Below, one piece after another: positions 18,186 to 24,549 of a stretch of 36,628 bases of DNA. The notes below the pieces were generated by a model, which was given only the letters and a program-made list of their open reading frames with translations, did not search any database and was not told the DNA's origin. Within the stretch, counting starts at the first letter, position 1. Each line of letters begins with the position of its first letter. The position numbers and the translations under genes were made by a program. The stretch is from Bacteroidota bacterium (GTDB taxonomy: Bacteria; Bacteroidota; Ignavibacteria; Kapaibacteriales; UBA961): positions 1 through 36,628 of the forward strand of contig JADZAA010000071.1 of the NCBI GenBank assembly GCA_020852855.1. The letters are read 5' to 3'.

Positions 18186-18215
18186 CCTTCGTATTTACAA
18201 CTTTCTTTTATACCT

Positions 18216-18458
18216 ATGCTGGTGCTGTCGAGGAAAGCGGGCGAAGTGATAAATATCGGAAACAATATCCGAATCACCATTATCGGCTGCGACCGGGGTG
18301 TCGCACGAGTCGGAATCGATGCACCCAAAGATATACCTGTGCATCGTAAAGAAATATACGACAAAATAGTTGAAATGAATAAAAATGCGGCTAAAACCAA
18401 TGCCGAAGCTTTGCGTGTGGCAATGGAACAAACCTTTATACGAAAAGCCGAAAAATAA
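18216..18458 (+). CDS. csrA: CsrA, post-transcriptional regulator
   Basis: CsrA is a small dimeric RNA-binding protein that binds GGA motifs in mRNA leaders, classically blocking translation of flagellin in organisms with FliW. The 80-residue product begins MLVLSRKAGEVINIG and contains IRITIIG, ARVGIDAPKDIPVHRKEIY, the standard core, followed by a C-terminal helix extended beyond the 61 residues of the E. coli protein. Such extensions occur in FliW-containing lineages, where they help form the FliW-binding surface. It sits between fliW and a receiver-domain gene; its stop TAA overlaps an ATG of the next frame (TAATG at 18456). Confidence 0.97.
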   Translation: MLVLSRKAGEVINIGNNIRITIIGCDRGVARVGIDAPKDIPVHRKEIYDKIVEMNKNAAKTNAEALRVAMEQTFIRKAEK

Positions 18459-18502
18459 TGCGTTGCCACGCATCAACCGATTATTTTTGGATAGAGATAT
18501 TT

Positions 18503-19090
18503 ATGCAGGAACTGCCGATTCTCATTGTAGACGACGACACATGGATGCAGCGTATACTTGCCAAAATAGTGGCGAGTTACGGATTTACACCCTATTTTGC
18601 AAGTAATGGTTTCGACGGAGTGGCTATGGCAATAGACCTTCGTCCGGTAGTTGTATTGTTAGACGTACTTATGCCCGAATTATCCGGACATCAGACGCTT
18701 CATCTGCTTAAACGTATTGGCCCCACCAAAGATATTCCCGTGGTTATGGTATCGTCTGTATCGGACGTTGGAAACATCAGCCTGTCTATCAAAGCGGGGG
18801 CATCGGGATTTATTGGCAAACCGTTCACACGGGCTACTATTTTCGATAAAATTCGCGATATACTCGGCAAAGATATTATAGCACAGGCAGCACTCCGCAC
18901 CGAAGCAGGCGAAGCCGCACCTCTTCCGGAAGCCGAGGCCGTTGCCGAATCTTTTGCCATAGCCGATGCGGGCGGTGCAGTAAAGCAAAAGTCCGCAGCC
19001 GCCGCACCGCAAGCAATCAGCCAGCATTACAAAGAAGATGATCGTAAGAATATAGAGGCGATTAAAGACTTATTGCAAAAACGAAAATAA
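18503..19090 (+). CDS. Stand-alone response-regulator receiver protein
   Basis: The product (196 residues from ATG 18503) is a CheY-like receiver domain (about 5-122): acidic pocket Asp10-Asp12, phospho-acceptor Asp54 in VLLDVLMPE, switch Ser84/Ser85 and Lys106 in GFIGKPF. After it comes an Ala/Glu/Pro-rich linker and a short charged C-terminal helix (HYKEDDRKNIEAIKDLLQK), with no DNA-binding or enzymatic output domain. It may therefore act by protein contact, like CheY, or as part of a phosphorelay. The frame can be read from an ATG at 18458 overlapping the csrA stop; that would couple translation but add fifteen residues before the first beta-strand that do not look like a receiver. Position after csrA hints at motility control. 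No kinase is adjacent. Confidence 0.88.
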   Translation: MQELPILIVDDDTWMQRILAKIVASYGFTPYFASNGFDGVAMAIDLRPVVVLLDVLMPELSGHQTLHLLKRIGPTKDIPVVMVSSVSDVGNISLSIKAGASGFIGKPFTRATIFDKIRDILGKDIIAQAALRTEAGEAAPLPEAEAVAESFAIADAGGAVKQKSAAAAPQAISQHYKEDDRKNIEAIKDLLQKRK

Positions 19091-19121
19091 TCGCCACGCT
19101 TATTTATCGGATTTTGGTGAT

Positions 19122-20858
19122 TTAACCGGAATATTCTTCGATTTTCCGCGCAAAATCATGTACTGCGCGGCTACGGTGGCTGATTGCATTTTTTTCGTCG
19201 GGCGACATCTCGGCAAATGACATGGCGTACCCGTCGGGAATAAACAGCGAGTCGTAACCGAATCCGCCGTCGCCTGCTTCCGCCTGCGCTATATTACCCG
19301 CACAGATTCCTTCTGCAAAAAACGTTCGGACACCGTCCGTAAAGCATAGAATCGAGCGGAATCGTGCGGCACGATTATTCGTATTTTTAAGTTTTGCAAG
19401 CAGTTTGGCGCGATTGTCCGAATCTTGCGCCGCTACGCCAGCATAGCGTGCCGAGCGAACGCCCGGTGCACCGCCGAGTGCCTCTACTTCCAATCCCGTA
19501 TCGTCTGCAAGCGACGGCAATCCCGTCCGTCGAAAAACTTCCTGCACTTTTATGTAGGCATTTTCTTCGAGTGTTTTTCCCGTTTCCTCTATCGTTAAAC
19601 CAGCGATGCCGGCCTCGTCAAGCGTCAGTAATTTTACATTGAAAGCAGTGATAATATCATATAAAACAGCCGATATTTCCGTGATTTTATGCCGATTATT
19701 AGTAGACAAAACAATAGTTTGAGTAACTGAGCTTTTCATTTTATGAACTGAAAATTGTGCGGCTGCCGGACGAACTATTTCTACAGCACGCACGAAGTCT
19801 GCGCAAAAATCAGATACTCCGGTACGCGAATAGTGCCCTAAATGACCTATACGAACAACGTTATTGCGTAATCGGTCTTGTCCGTTTGCAATTAGAATGC
19901 CGAATGTATCGCGCAGAACAGATACAAGACGCTCGCCGAAATCGGGGGTGCGAACGACGGTCAATGCGTTCGACGGAATATCGGGAAGCAACGAAAGTCC
20001 GGTTTTTTCGACGCTACTGCGAATCATTGCCGCCAAATTCTCGTGCCGTTCCGCTATATTCGGCAAAGTTTCGCGCCGCATCATATCGAGTGCCGCGTCA
20101 AGCCCCGACAGAATATTTACGGCCGGTGTAAATACGGTTAAGCCTTCATTAAGCGATTTTTTTGCGGCGTGAAGGTCGAAATACATAGTAGGCGCACGGT
20201 TAGGCCGAGCGGCCGCTTGCCACGCTCTTTCGCTAAGTGCTACGAATGCAAGTCCGGGCGGACACATAAATGCTTTTTGCGAAGAGACTACGGCTACGTC
20301 AAGTTGCCATTCGTCCATCGGTATATCATAAACGCCTATACTTGTAATACAGTCGGCGCATACGAGCGCACGGCTGCCAGCTTGCTTAACAGCTTGGCAA
20401 ATGCCTCTTAAATCGGACAAAGCACCGGTTGAAGTTTCGCTATGCACAATCCATACGGCATCGGCATCAAATCCTTTCAATACAGACGCAACTTCTTCCG
20501 GTTGAACAACCTGCCCCCAAGTACGTGAAATCCCCCTGACTTCGAATCCAAAATATTCGAGCATAGTTTTCCATCGTGCCGCGAATCGCCCGTTATTTAT
20601 AACGACTACTTTGTCGCCATTGCGATGAATTGCCCGCATTGCCGCCTCTATTCCGCCGGTACCGGAGCAGGTTATAGGCAGAACGGGTTGCTTAGTTCGA
20701 AAAATGTCTTGTAAACCATCGGCTATGCGGCGCATCATAACGCGGAACTCCGTACTTTTATGGTGCGGCTGCGGCGCAGCAACGGCACTCATAACGTCGA
20801 GCGGAACAGGAGTAGGACCGGGTGTGAAAATTCTAAGTGAATTACGGTTTTCTATCAT
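19122..20858 (-). CDS. Fused class V aminotransferase and RdgB/HAM1 nucleotide pyrophosphatase
   Basis: One 578-residue frame joins two enzymes. Residues 1-370 form a PLP-dependent class V aminotransferase of the alanine-glyoxylate/serine-pyruvate type: FTPGPTPVP start, SGTGGIEAAM, cofactor lysine Lys195 in SSQKAFMCPPGLAF, VRIGHLGH near the end. Residues 374-578 are a full RdgB/HAM1 dITP/XTP pyrophosphatase, which clears non-canonical purine nucleotides: STNNRHKITEI, SLADDTGLEVEALGGAPG, RSARYAG, GGFGYDSLFIP, FAEMSPDEKNAISHRSRA. The second domain starts exactly with a methionine, Met374. At the junction the other two frames contain TAA or TGA beside this ATG, so a one-base insertion or deletion could have merged two adjacent genes, either in evolution or by sequencing error. 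Both halves look complete. Confidence 0.85.
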   Translation of the reverse strand: MIENRNSLRIFTPGPTPVPLDVMSAVAAPQPHHKSTEFRVMMRRIADGLQDIFRTKQPVLPITCSGTGGIEAAMRAIHRNGDKVVVINNGRFAARWKTMLEYFGFEVRGISRTWGQVVQPEEVASVLKGFDADAVWIVHSETSTGALSDLRGICQAVKQAGSRALVCADCITSIGVYDIPMDEWQLDVAVVSSQKAFMCPPGLAFVALSERAWQAAARPNRAPTMYFDLHAAKKSLNEGLTVFTPAVNILSGLDAALDMMRRETLPNIAERHENLAAMIRSSVEKTGLSLLPDIPSNALTVVRTPDFGERLVSVLRDTFGILIANGQDRLRNNVVRIGHLGHYSRTGVSDFCADFVRAVEIVRPAAAQFSVHKMKSSVTQTIVLSTNNRHKITEISAVLYDIITAFNVKLLTLDEAGIAGLTIEETGKTLEENAYIKVQEVFRRTGLPSLADDTGLEVEALGGAPGVRSARYAGVAAQDSDNRAKLLAKLKNTNNRAARFRSILCFTDGVRTFFAEGICAGNIAQAEAGDGGFGYDSLFIPDGYAMSFAEMSPDEKNAISHRSRAVHDFARKIEEYSG

Positions 20859-21003
20859 CTGAACAACTTATGTTTTATACAGTTAGAACCTGTGTATGAT
20901 TTGCTTCGTCAATAAAAAACGCAGCAAACAAATGTTTTGATTAGAGCATCTGAACTTGTATAATCCGCATTTTAAGACTAGATTCGCCGAGCGATTCCGG
21001 AAC

Positions 21004-21021
21004 TTGTGCCGTCAGGCACAA
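21004..21021. repeat. Small palindrome TTGTGCC-GTCA-GGCACAA
   Basis: A perfect 7-base-pair inverted repeat with loop GTCA, followed by ATATCGGCAAC. Similar short hairpins followed by ATCGGxA strings occur as dispersed, REP-like elements in some Bacteroidota genomes, from general recollection. It could not be compared with other copies here. Confidence 0.55.
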
Positions 21022-21066
21022 TATATCGGCAACAAAAGAAAGCGTCTTTTGATAGTGTCCCATACA

Positions 21067-21151
21067 GGACACAACATATTTTTCCGGTTTCATATTTGCT
21101 TTTCTTTGCGCCTCTGCGAGAAATGGACACAATATTCTCCGGTTTCATATT
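21067..21151. repeat. Imperfect direct repeat, two copies of about 28 bases
   Basis: Copy 1 (21067-21096) and copy 2 (21125-21151) share GGACACAA, then TATT(T/C)T, then CCGGTTTCATATT. They are 58 bases apart start to start. Together with nearby hairpins they suggest the remnant of a repeated intergenic element. Confidence 0.65.
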
Positions 21152-21164
21152 CCTGTCGATATAC

Positions 21165-21179
21165 AATCCCTGCGGGATT
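21165..21179. repeat. Small palindrome AATCCC-TGC-GGGATT
   Basis: A 6-base-pair perfect inverted repeat with a three-base loop, 14 bases past the second direct-repeat copy, followed about 30 bases on by ATATATCGGTAGAG. Probably part of the same repeat element as the hairpin at 21004. Confidence 0.5.
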
Positions 21180-21515
21180 TCAAGAAAAACAGCTGTGTCG
21201 CGCAGGTACGAGATATATCGGTAGAGATAATTTACCGCAATGATAAAAAGTAAAGTATGAAAAGGTCGCCAAACATTTTCAAATTATGGCTGTAAAAATA
21301 ATCCTAAGCAAGTTCCCAGGCAAAATTATACTGTTTTTTCCCGAAAAGCATAAATTTATCGCGAAAGTACGGTGTTGTAAATGTTTTGTTGTTATTATTA
21401 TCCGTTTTGGCATACAGCCTTTACGTGTTCAGATTACAATCGGTCTGTCATAAAAACAATTCTGCCAAAAAAGTCTTAAGCCGTCGCTTCTTTTTCCGAG
21501 ATGAAATATTTGCCG

Positions 21516-21523
21516 TATATTTG
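21516..21523 (+). promoter_or_regulatory. Candidate -7 box before the cobalamin adenosyltransferase
   Basis: TATATTTG matches TAnnTTTG and lies 73 bases before the ATG at 21597. No clear -33 TTG at the proper distance. The promoter would drive the 21597-24284 gene group. Confidence 0.3.
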
Positions 21524-21596
21524 AGTTACGGCTTGCGCCGACAGTGCTTCTTCGGCCGCACAGCGCACACTTGCCAATCAATTATAATTCCAAAGT

Positions 21597-22154
21597 ATGG
21601 CTACAAAAATATACACTAAGACAGGCGATAAAGGAACAACCGCACTTTTTGGTGGGCAGCGCGTGGCAAAACACTCGCCACGCATAGAAACCTATGGTAC
21701 GATTGACGAGCTTAATTCCGTGATAGGGCTTGCCCTTACGACGGAAATGCCGCCTGATTTGCGCGAGCATTTGTCGGCCGTATCATCTTTGCTTTTTACG
21801 GCCGGCTCGGATTTGGCCACACCGCTCGAACCTGTACCGAAATACGGTATTCCGCGCTTATCCGAGGGCGATGTAGTCCATCTCGAAGTGCTGATTGACG
21901 CTTATACGTCCGAATTGCCGCAACTGAAGAATTTTATTCTACCCGGAGGCACGCCCTGCGCCGCATACCTGCATTTGGCGCGAACAGTATGCCGCCGCGC
22001 CGAACGCTCCGCCGTTGTCGTTGCCGCCGAAGAGCATATAGGAGATATACCCGTGAAATTCCTTAATCGCTTGTCGGATTACTTGTTTACCGCTGCCCGT
22101 TACGCCAATTTCCGCGCCGGCATTACCGATACGGCTTGGCGAACTCGTCCGTAA
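21597..22154 (+). CDS. Cob(I)alamin adenosyltransferase, PduO type
   Basis: The enzyme transfers the adenosyl group of ATP to cob(I)alamin, giving coenzyme B12 for enzymes such as methylmalonyl-CoA mutase. The 185-residue product has the PduO ATP-binding motif YTKTGDKGTTALFGG (6-20), the RIETYGTIDELNSVIG segment, RRAER (133-137) and NRLSDYLF (157-164), all family hallmarks. Length is typical. A stand-alone copy without cobalamin biosynthesis genes suggests cofactor salvage or activation of imported B12, which is inference. It starts a tight plus-strand series: recO begins 57 bases later and the CNNM/CorC gene follows 30 bases after that, but the three have no obvious shared pathway. Confidence 0.93.
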   Translation: MATKIYTKTGDKGTTALFGGQRVAKHSPRIETYGTIDELNSVIGLALTTEMPPDLREHLSAVSSLLFTAGSDLATPLEPVPKYGIPRLSEGDVVHLEVLIDAYTSELPQLKNFILPGGTPCAAYLHLARTVCRRAERSAVVVAAEEHIGDIPVKFLNRLSDYLFTAARYANFRAGITDTAWRTRP

Positions 22155-22211
22155 ATCGGAAGAGGTTCGGTACTTGTAAAATTTGCCATTGAAAATGGGA
22201 GATATGCAAAT

Positions 22212-22952
22212 ATGATTGCAAACAGCGAAGCGATTATACTGCAATCGAGAAAATTCGGCGACACAAGCAAAATTATCGGTGCTTTTACCAAAGAATTCGG
22301 CAAAATATCGTTGCTGGCAAAAGGAGCACGAAGCCCAAAAAGCAAATTCGGTGCGGCACTCGACCAAATTTCGCAATGTAGCGTAACTTTCTATCGAAAA
22401 CAGAATCGCGACTTGTATATTCTGTCGAAAGCAGAAATTACCGTTCCACGCCGTCGTTTAACGGAATCATACGAACGGCTTACGGCGGCTCTCGCACTTG
22501 CCGAAGCGGTGGACACTTCGCAGGATACGGGCGAACAAAATGTCGCGCTTTTCGATTTGTTAATCGAGGCGCTTAATACACTTAACATTGCGGAAGATAA
22601 CGAATACTCGGTTGTTGCGGCTTTCCAAATCCGCTTAGCACGGCTTATGGGTTTTGCTATGACTACGAGAATACGCGGCATGTGCAAAATCCGCCCTGCA
22701 TATCATTTTTCTTTTGCCGACGGCGCCATTCTTTCAGCAAACGACTACCGCGTACCGTCAAACGGCTGGGCATTTTCTCCGGCAGAATATGAAGTGCTTG
22801 ACGCATTGTCCAATTGCCAGATTGCCGAAGCGGCCGCCATAGGGCAAACCATTGCGCAAAAAGCGAAAATTCACGATTTTCTTGCGCATTATTTTCGCTT
22901 TCATCTGGAAAAAACAATGCGCTATCGAACGCACGAGTTATTGTTGGAATAA
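22212..22952 (+). CDS. recO: DNA repair protein RecO
   Basis: RecO helps load RecA on SSB-coated single-stranded DNA in the RecFOR gap-repair pathway. The 246-residue protein has the N-terminal OB-fold (SEAIILQSRKFGDTSKIIGAFTKEFGKISLLAKGARSPKSKFG, read as two motifs: RKFGDTSKI and LLAKGARSPKSKFG), the central helical domain and the C-terminal segment ending HLEKTMRYRTHELLLE. Many RecO proteins have a four-cysteine zinc finger in the C-terminal half; here only one cysteine (in RGMCKIRP) is present, so zinc binding is lost, as in the E. coli protein. The PxYHFSFADGAILS phrase keeps the position of that loop. It overlaps no neighbour and is likely co-transcribed with the flanking genes. Confidence 0.9.
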   Translation: MIANSEAIILQSRKFGDTSKIIGAFTKEFGKISLLAKGARSPKSKFGAALDQISQCSVTFYRKQNRDLYILSKAEITVPRRRLTESYERLTAALALAEAVDTSQDTGEQNVALFDLLIEALNTLNIAEDNEYSVVAAFQIRLARLMGFAMTTRIRGMCKIRPAYHFSFADGAILSANDYRVPSNGWAFSPAEYEVLDALSNCQIAEAAAIGQTIAQKAKIHDFLAHYFRFHLEKTMRYRTHELLLE

Positions 22953-22982
22953 GTTGTATAAAAGCCTGAACGCTCCCAATAT

Positions 22983-24284
22983 ATGCTGCTGAATATTCTG
23001 CTTACACTTCTTTTGGTGTTTTTGAACGGCTTTTTCGTTGCTGCGGAATTTGCCATTGTAAAGGTGCGCCTTTCGCAAATAGAAATGCACGTTCGTTCGG
23101 GTAATTTCTTTGCCAAAACTGCACGGCAGGTATTGGAGCATCTCGATGCATATCTTTCGGCTACACAGCTTGGCATTACGCTTGCAAGTTTGGGATTGGG
23201 TTGGATAGGCGAAAGCGTCGTGGCTCACATTATCATAGAAATCATGGCATTTGCGGGCATGGACGTACCGCCCGAAACCGTGCATACAATAGCCATTCCC
23301 GTAGCATTTGTTTTGATTACCTTTATGCACATTGTTTTTGGCGAATTGATTCCCAAGTCGCTGGCAATTCAACGATCCGAAAAGGTAACGATGGCAGTTG
23401 CACTGCCCATGCGCGGATTCTATATTTTATTCAAACCGTTTATTTGGACGCTGAACGGATTCGCCAATTTTATACTCAGGCAAATGAGTATAGAGCCAGC
23501 CGGCGAGCACGACCTGCATAGTGCCGACGAAATACGCTATTTGATAGAGGAAAGCAGCAGAAGCGGCGTTATAGAAACCTCCGAACATGAGCTGATTGAA
23601 AATGTCTTCGAGTTTCAGGAAACAACCGCCAATCAAATCATGGTGCCGCGTAATCGTGTTGTGGCACTTGAAATTTCGCTGCAAGGTGCGCAAATCCTCG
23701 ATAAAGTTATCGAGGAAGGGTATTCGCGTATGCCGGTATATGAGGGTTCTATTGACAATATTTTAGGCGTGGTTTATGCAAAAGATTTAATTGCCATGAT
23801 GAATTATCCTGACGTTATTATTTTGCAAGATGTGTTGCGTCCGGCATTTTTTGCGCGGGAAACCGAAAAAATCCATCATTTATTGCGCAACATGCAGAAG
23901 CATAAAGTGCACCTGGCGGTAGTGATTGACGAGTTCGGCGGCACAGCCGGTATTCTGACGCTTGAGGACATTATCGAGGAGCTTGTAGGCGAAATACAAG
24001 ACGAGTACGACGAAGAAAAGCCGCTTATAGAAGAGAAAACCGAGAATGAATGGATTATCGAAGCATCGGCTCCGGTGTTCGACGTAAACGAATTTTTACC
24101 GTTTCCGTTGCCCGAAGCAGAGGAATACGAAACCGTAGGCGGTCTTATTAACCGAACGGCCGGAAAGATTCCTGAAACCGATGAAATTATACGTCTAAAT
24201 GAATATGAATGTATTATTCTGAAAGGCACACGCCGACGTGTGGAAACCGTAAAATTACGCCTTTACACAGAAGAAAGCATTTAA
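22983..24284 (+). CDS. CNNM/CorC-type membrane protein with CBS pair
   Basis: This 433-residue protein has the DUF21/CNNM transmembrane domain (about 1-150; LLNILLTLLLVFLNGFFVAAEFA, read as an N-terminal helix, and IVFGELIPKSLAIQ), a tandem CBS domain (about 195-320; MVPRNRVVAL, YSRMPVYEGSIDNILGVVYAKDL, VVIDEFGGTAGILTLEDIIEELVGEI) and a C-terminal CorC_HlyC domain (about 335-430; YETVGGLI, RLNEYECIILKG). The family was once labelled hemolysin; members such as CorC and YhdP act in magnesium or cobalt efflux, in the cytoplasmic membrane. The exact ion is not shown here. ATG 22983 lies 30 bases after recO and starts with the first membrane helix. It converges on the oxidoreductase gene on the other strand. 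Confidence 0.9.
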   Translation: MLLNILLTLLLVFLNGFFVAAEFAIVKVRLSQIEMHVRSGNFFAKTARQVLEHLDAYLSATQLGITLASLGLGWIGESVVAHIIIEIMAFAGMDVPPETVHTIAIPVAFVLITFMHIVFGELIPKSLAIQRSEKVTMAVALPMRGFYILFKPFIWTLNGFANFILRQMSIEPAGEHDLHSADEIRYLIEESSRSGVIETSEHELIENVFEFQETTANQIMVPRNRVVALEISLQGAQILDKVIEEGYSRMPVYEGSIDNILGVVYAKDLIAMMNYPDVIILQDVLRPAFFARETEKIHHLLRNMQKHKVHLAVVIDEFGGTAGILTLEDIIEELVGEIQDEYDEEKPLIEEKTENEWIIEASAPVFDVNEFLPFPLPEAEEYETVGGLINRTAGKIPETDEIIRLNEYECIILKGTRRRVETVKLRLYTEESI

Positions 24285-24300
24285 TATTTTAAAGGATAAA

Positions 24301-24329
24301 ATATCCGTAAATCCGTATATCCGTAAATC
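24301..24329. repeat. Short tandem repeat, 16-base unit
   Basis: ATATCCGTAAATCCGT is followed directly by ATATCCGTAAATC, 1.8 copies of a 16-base unit, just after the CNNM/CorC stop. No role is evident. Confidence 0.7.
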
Positions 24330-24412
24330 AGCAACGCAACAAATTAACGGTAAAAATTTGCTTGGGATTTTCTGCTTTCGACCCTAAATCTTACCATAAA
24401 TTAGATGTTGGC

Positions 24413-24447
24413 AAAAAAAATATAGCGCCCCGGGCGGGACGCCATAT
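24413..24447 (-). terminator. Intrinsic terminator of the Fe-S oxidoreductase gene
   Basis: On the minus strand the sequence reads ATATGGCGTCCC, loop GCCC, GGGGCGCTATAT, then a run of eight T. The stem is twelve base pairs including two G-T wobbles. It lies about 100 bases past the stop of the minus-strand gene, well placed to end that transcript where it meets the convergent CNNM/CorC gene. Confidence 0.85.
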
Positions 24448-24549
24448 AAAAAATTCTTTTCTGCCGATATTTTGTACCTGCGGCACTGCTTTTCCAAAAT
24501 TCCGTCCGAGATTGAATATTGGCAGAAAAAAATGAAAAACATCGGTACT

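Larger units (their letters stand above)
20859..21596. other. Gene-free stretch with small repeats
   Basis: About 740 bases without a credible gene; the short open frames on both strands have no recognisable content. The middle (about 21000-21230) carries palindromes and a direct repeat listed separately, together with TATCGGCAAC and TATCGGTAGAG strings. The right end contains a candidate promoter for the cobalamin adenosyltransferase. I looked for a cobalamin riboswitch and saw none. Confidence 0.5.

Noticed and set aside
18458-18502. An earlier start for the receiver protein overlapping the csrA stop
   Set aside because: The added fifteen residues do not look like part of a receiver domain and the ATG at 18503 gives a normal N-terminus; coupling by TAATG remains possible.
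21380-21596. A cobalamin riboswitch before the B12 adenosyltransferase
   Set aside because: I searched for the GCCACTG-type B12 box and the expected paired elements and did not find them.
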